NCBI GenBank assembly: GCA_003152595.1
Contig: PMAM01000248.1
Coordinates: forward strand, 2,892 to 9,022
Direction: 5' to 3'
Source of the DNA: Acidobacterium sp.
GTDB taxonomy: Bacteria; Acidobacteriota; Terriglobia; Terriglobales; Acidobacteriaceae
Length of the DNA stretch: 6,131 bases
Shown: positions 5,906 through 6,131 of the stretch, in pieces
Layout of the letters: every line of letters begins with the position of its first letter
Numbering within the stretch: the stretch's first letter is position 1
Made by a program: the position numbers and the translations under genes
Notes under the pieces: generated by a model
What the model was told of the DNA's origin: nothing
Database searches by the model: none
Seen by the model: only the letters and a program-made list of their open reading frames with translations

Positions 5906-6131
5906 TTCTCTTTCCTCCCGGGGATGGGGCTACGGCGGTTTGCACCGTCTGTTCGGTCAAAATTTCGTCCAGAGCTGCGATGCTCTCGTCGACGTGTTCT
6001 TTCTCGATGATGTACGGCGGCAAAAAGCGCAGGACGTTTTCACTGGTACGGTTGATGAGGATGTGGCGCTTCATCATCTCGGCCAGAACGGTCTTTGCGA
6101 GGTCGGCCGAGTCGAGCTCGATGGCGAGCAT
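5895..6131 (-). CDS. argD: acetylornithine aminotransferase, C-terminal part (runs off right edge)
   Basis: Only the last 78 codons are present; the first visible Met is internal, not the start. The visible part has the C-terminal small-domain pattern of class III PLP-dependent aminotransferases: LAIELDS at the entry (2-8), then a helix, HILINRTSENVLRFLPPYIIEKEHVDESIAAL (23-54), where LRFLPP is the usual conserved strand. ArgD converts N-acetylglutamate semialdehyde and glutamate to N-acetylornithine and 2-oxoglutarate. The PLP lysine lies outside the window, so the assignment rests on this C-terminal pattern plus its place directly before argF, with an 11-base overlap. Other class III aminotransferases share the pattern, but the operon context makes ArgD by far the most likely. 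The last 16 or so residues form a short Gly/Pro-containing tail beyond the family core. Confidence 0.92.
   Translation of the reverse strand: MLAIELDSADLAKTVLAEMMKRHILINRTSENVLRFLPPYIIEKEHVDESIAALDEILTEQTVQTAVAPSPGGKRIGN
5914..5918 (-). promoter_or_regulatory. ribosome binding site of argF, supports the TTG start
   Basis: GGAGG on the minus strand lies 8 bases before TTG 5903-5905, within the last codons of argD. It is one of the strongest Shine-Dalgarno matches in the window and makes the rare start codon credible. Confidence 0.75.

Noticed and set aside
3969..6010. Plus-strand open frames of 381 and 452 codons opposite argG and argF
   Set aside because: Both are antisense to genes of certain function, have no recognisable domains, and reflect codon bias on the opposite strand.

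Overview
The window comes from a GC-rich bacterial chromosome and is almost fully coding. Its dominant feature is the 3' part of a tightly packed arginine-biosynthesis operon on the minus strand. Read in transcription order (right to left), it holds the C-terminus of argD, then argF, argG, argH and a GNAT acyltransferase of the short N-acetylglutamate synthase type. Adjacent genes overlap by 4 to 14 bases or are a few bases apart, so translational coupling is likely throughout. Gene order and protein style (ThiS-type and SnoaL-type small proteins, high GC) would fit an acidobacterium or a similar phylum. That taxonomic guess is an inference; there is no rRNA or other marker here to settle it.

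Layout from left to right. 1-113 (minus) is the N-terminal piece of a ParA/MinD-type P-loop ATPase that runs off the left edge. 114-312 has no gene and holds weak promoter and terminator candidates. 313-528 (minus) is a ThiS-like sulfur-carrier protein with two residues after its terminal glycines. 584-799 (minus) is a small unknown protein with one membrane segment. 800-1012 is a divergent intergenic region with a good promoter for the rightward gene. 1013-1525 (plus) is an exported SnoaL/NTF2-like protein, the only plus-strand gene. 1526-1592 separates convergent genes. 1593-6131 (minus) is the arginine operon.

The operon genes form one pathway. The GNAT protein probably makes N-acetylglutamate, ArgD transaminates the acetylated semialdehyde to N-acetylornithine, ArgF carbamoylates ornithine to citrulline, ArgG adds aspartate to give argininosuccinate, and ArgH cleaves it to arginine and fumarate. 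argB, argC and argJ are not in the window. The operon promoter also lies outside, to the right.

Nothing in the window amounts to a clearly new system. The points most worth a second look are the argH/GNAT overlap (the unfused form of a known gene fusion), the C-terminal extension and unusual neighbourhood of the ThiS-like protein, and the unrecognised one-helix membrane protein.
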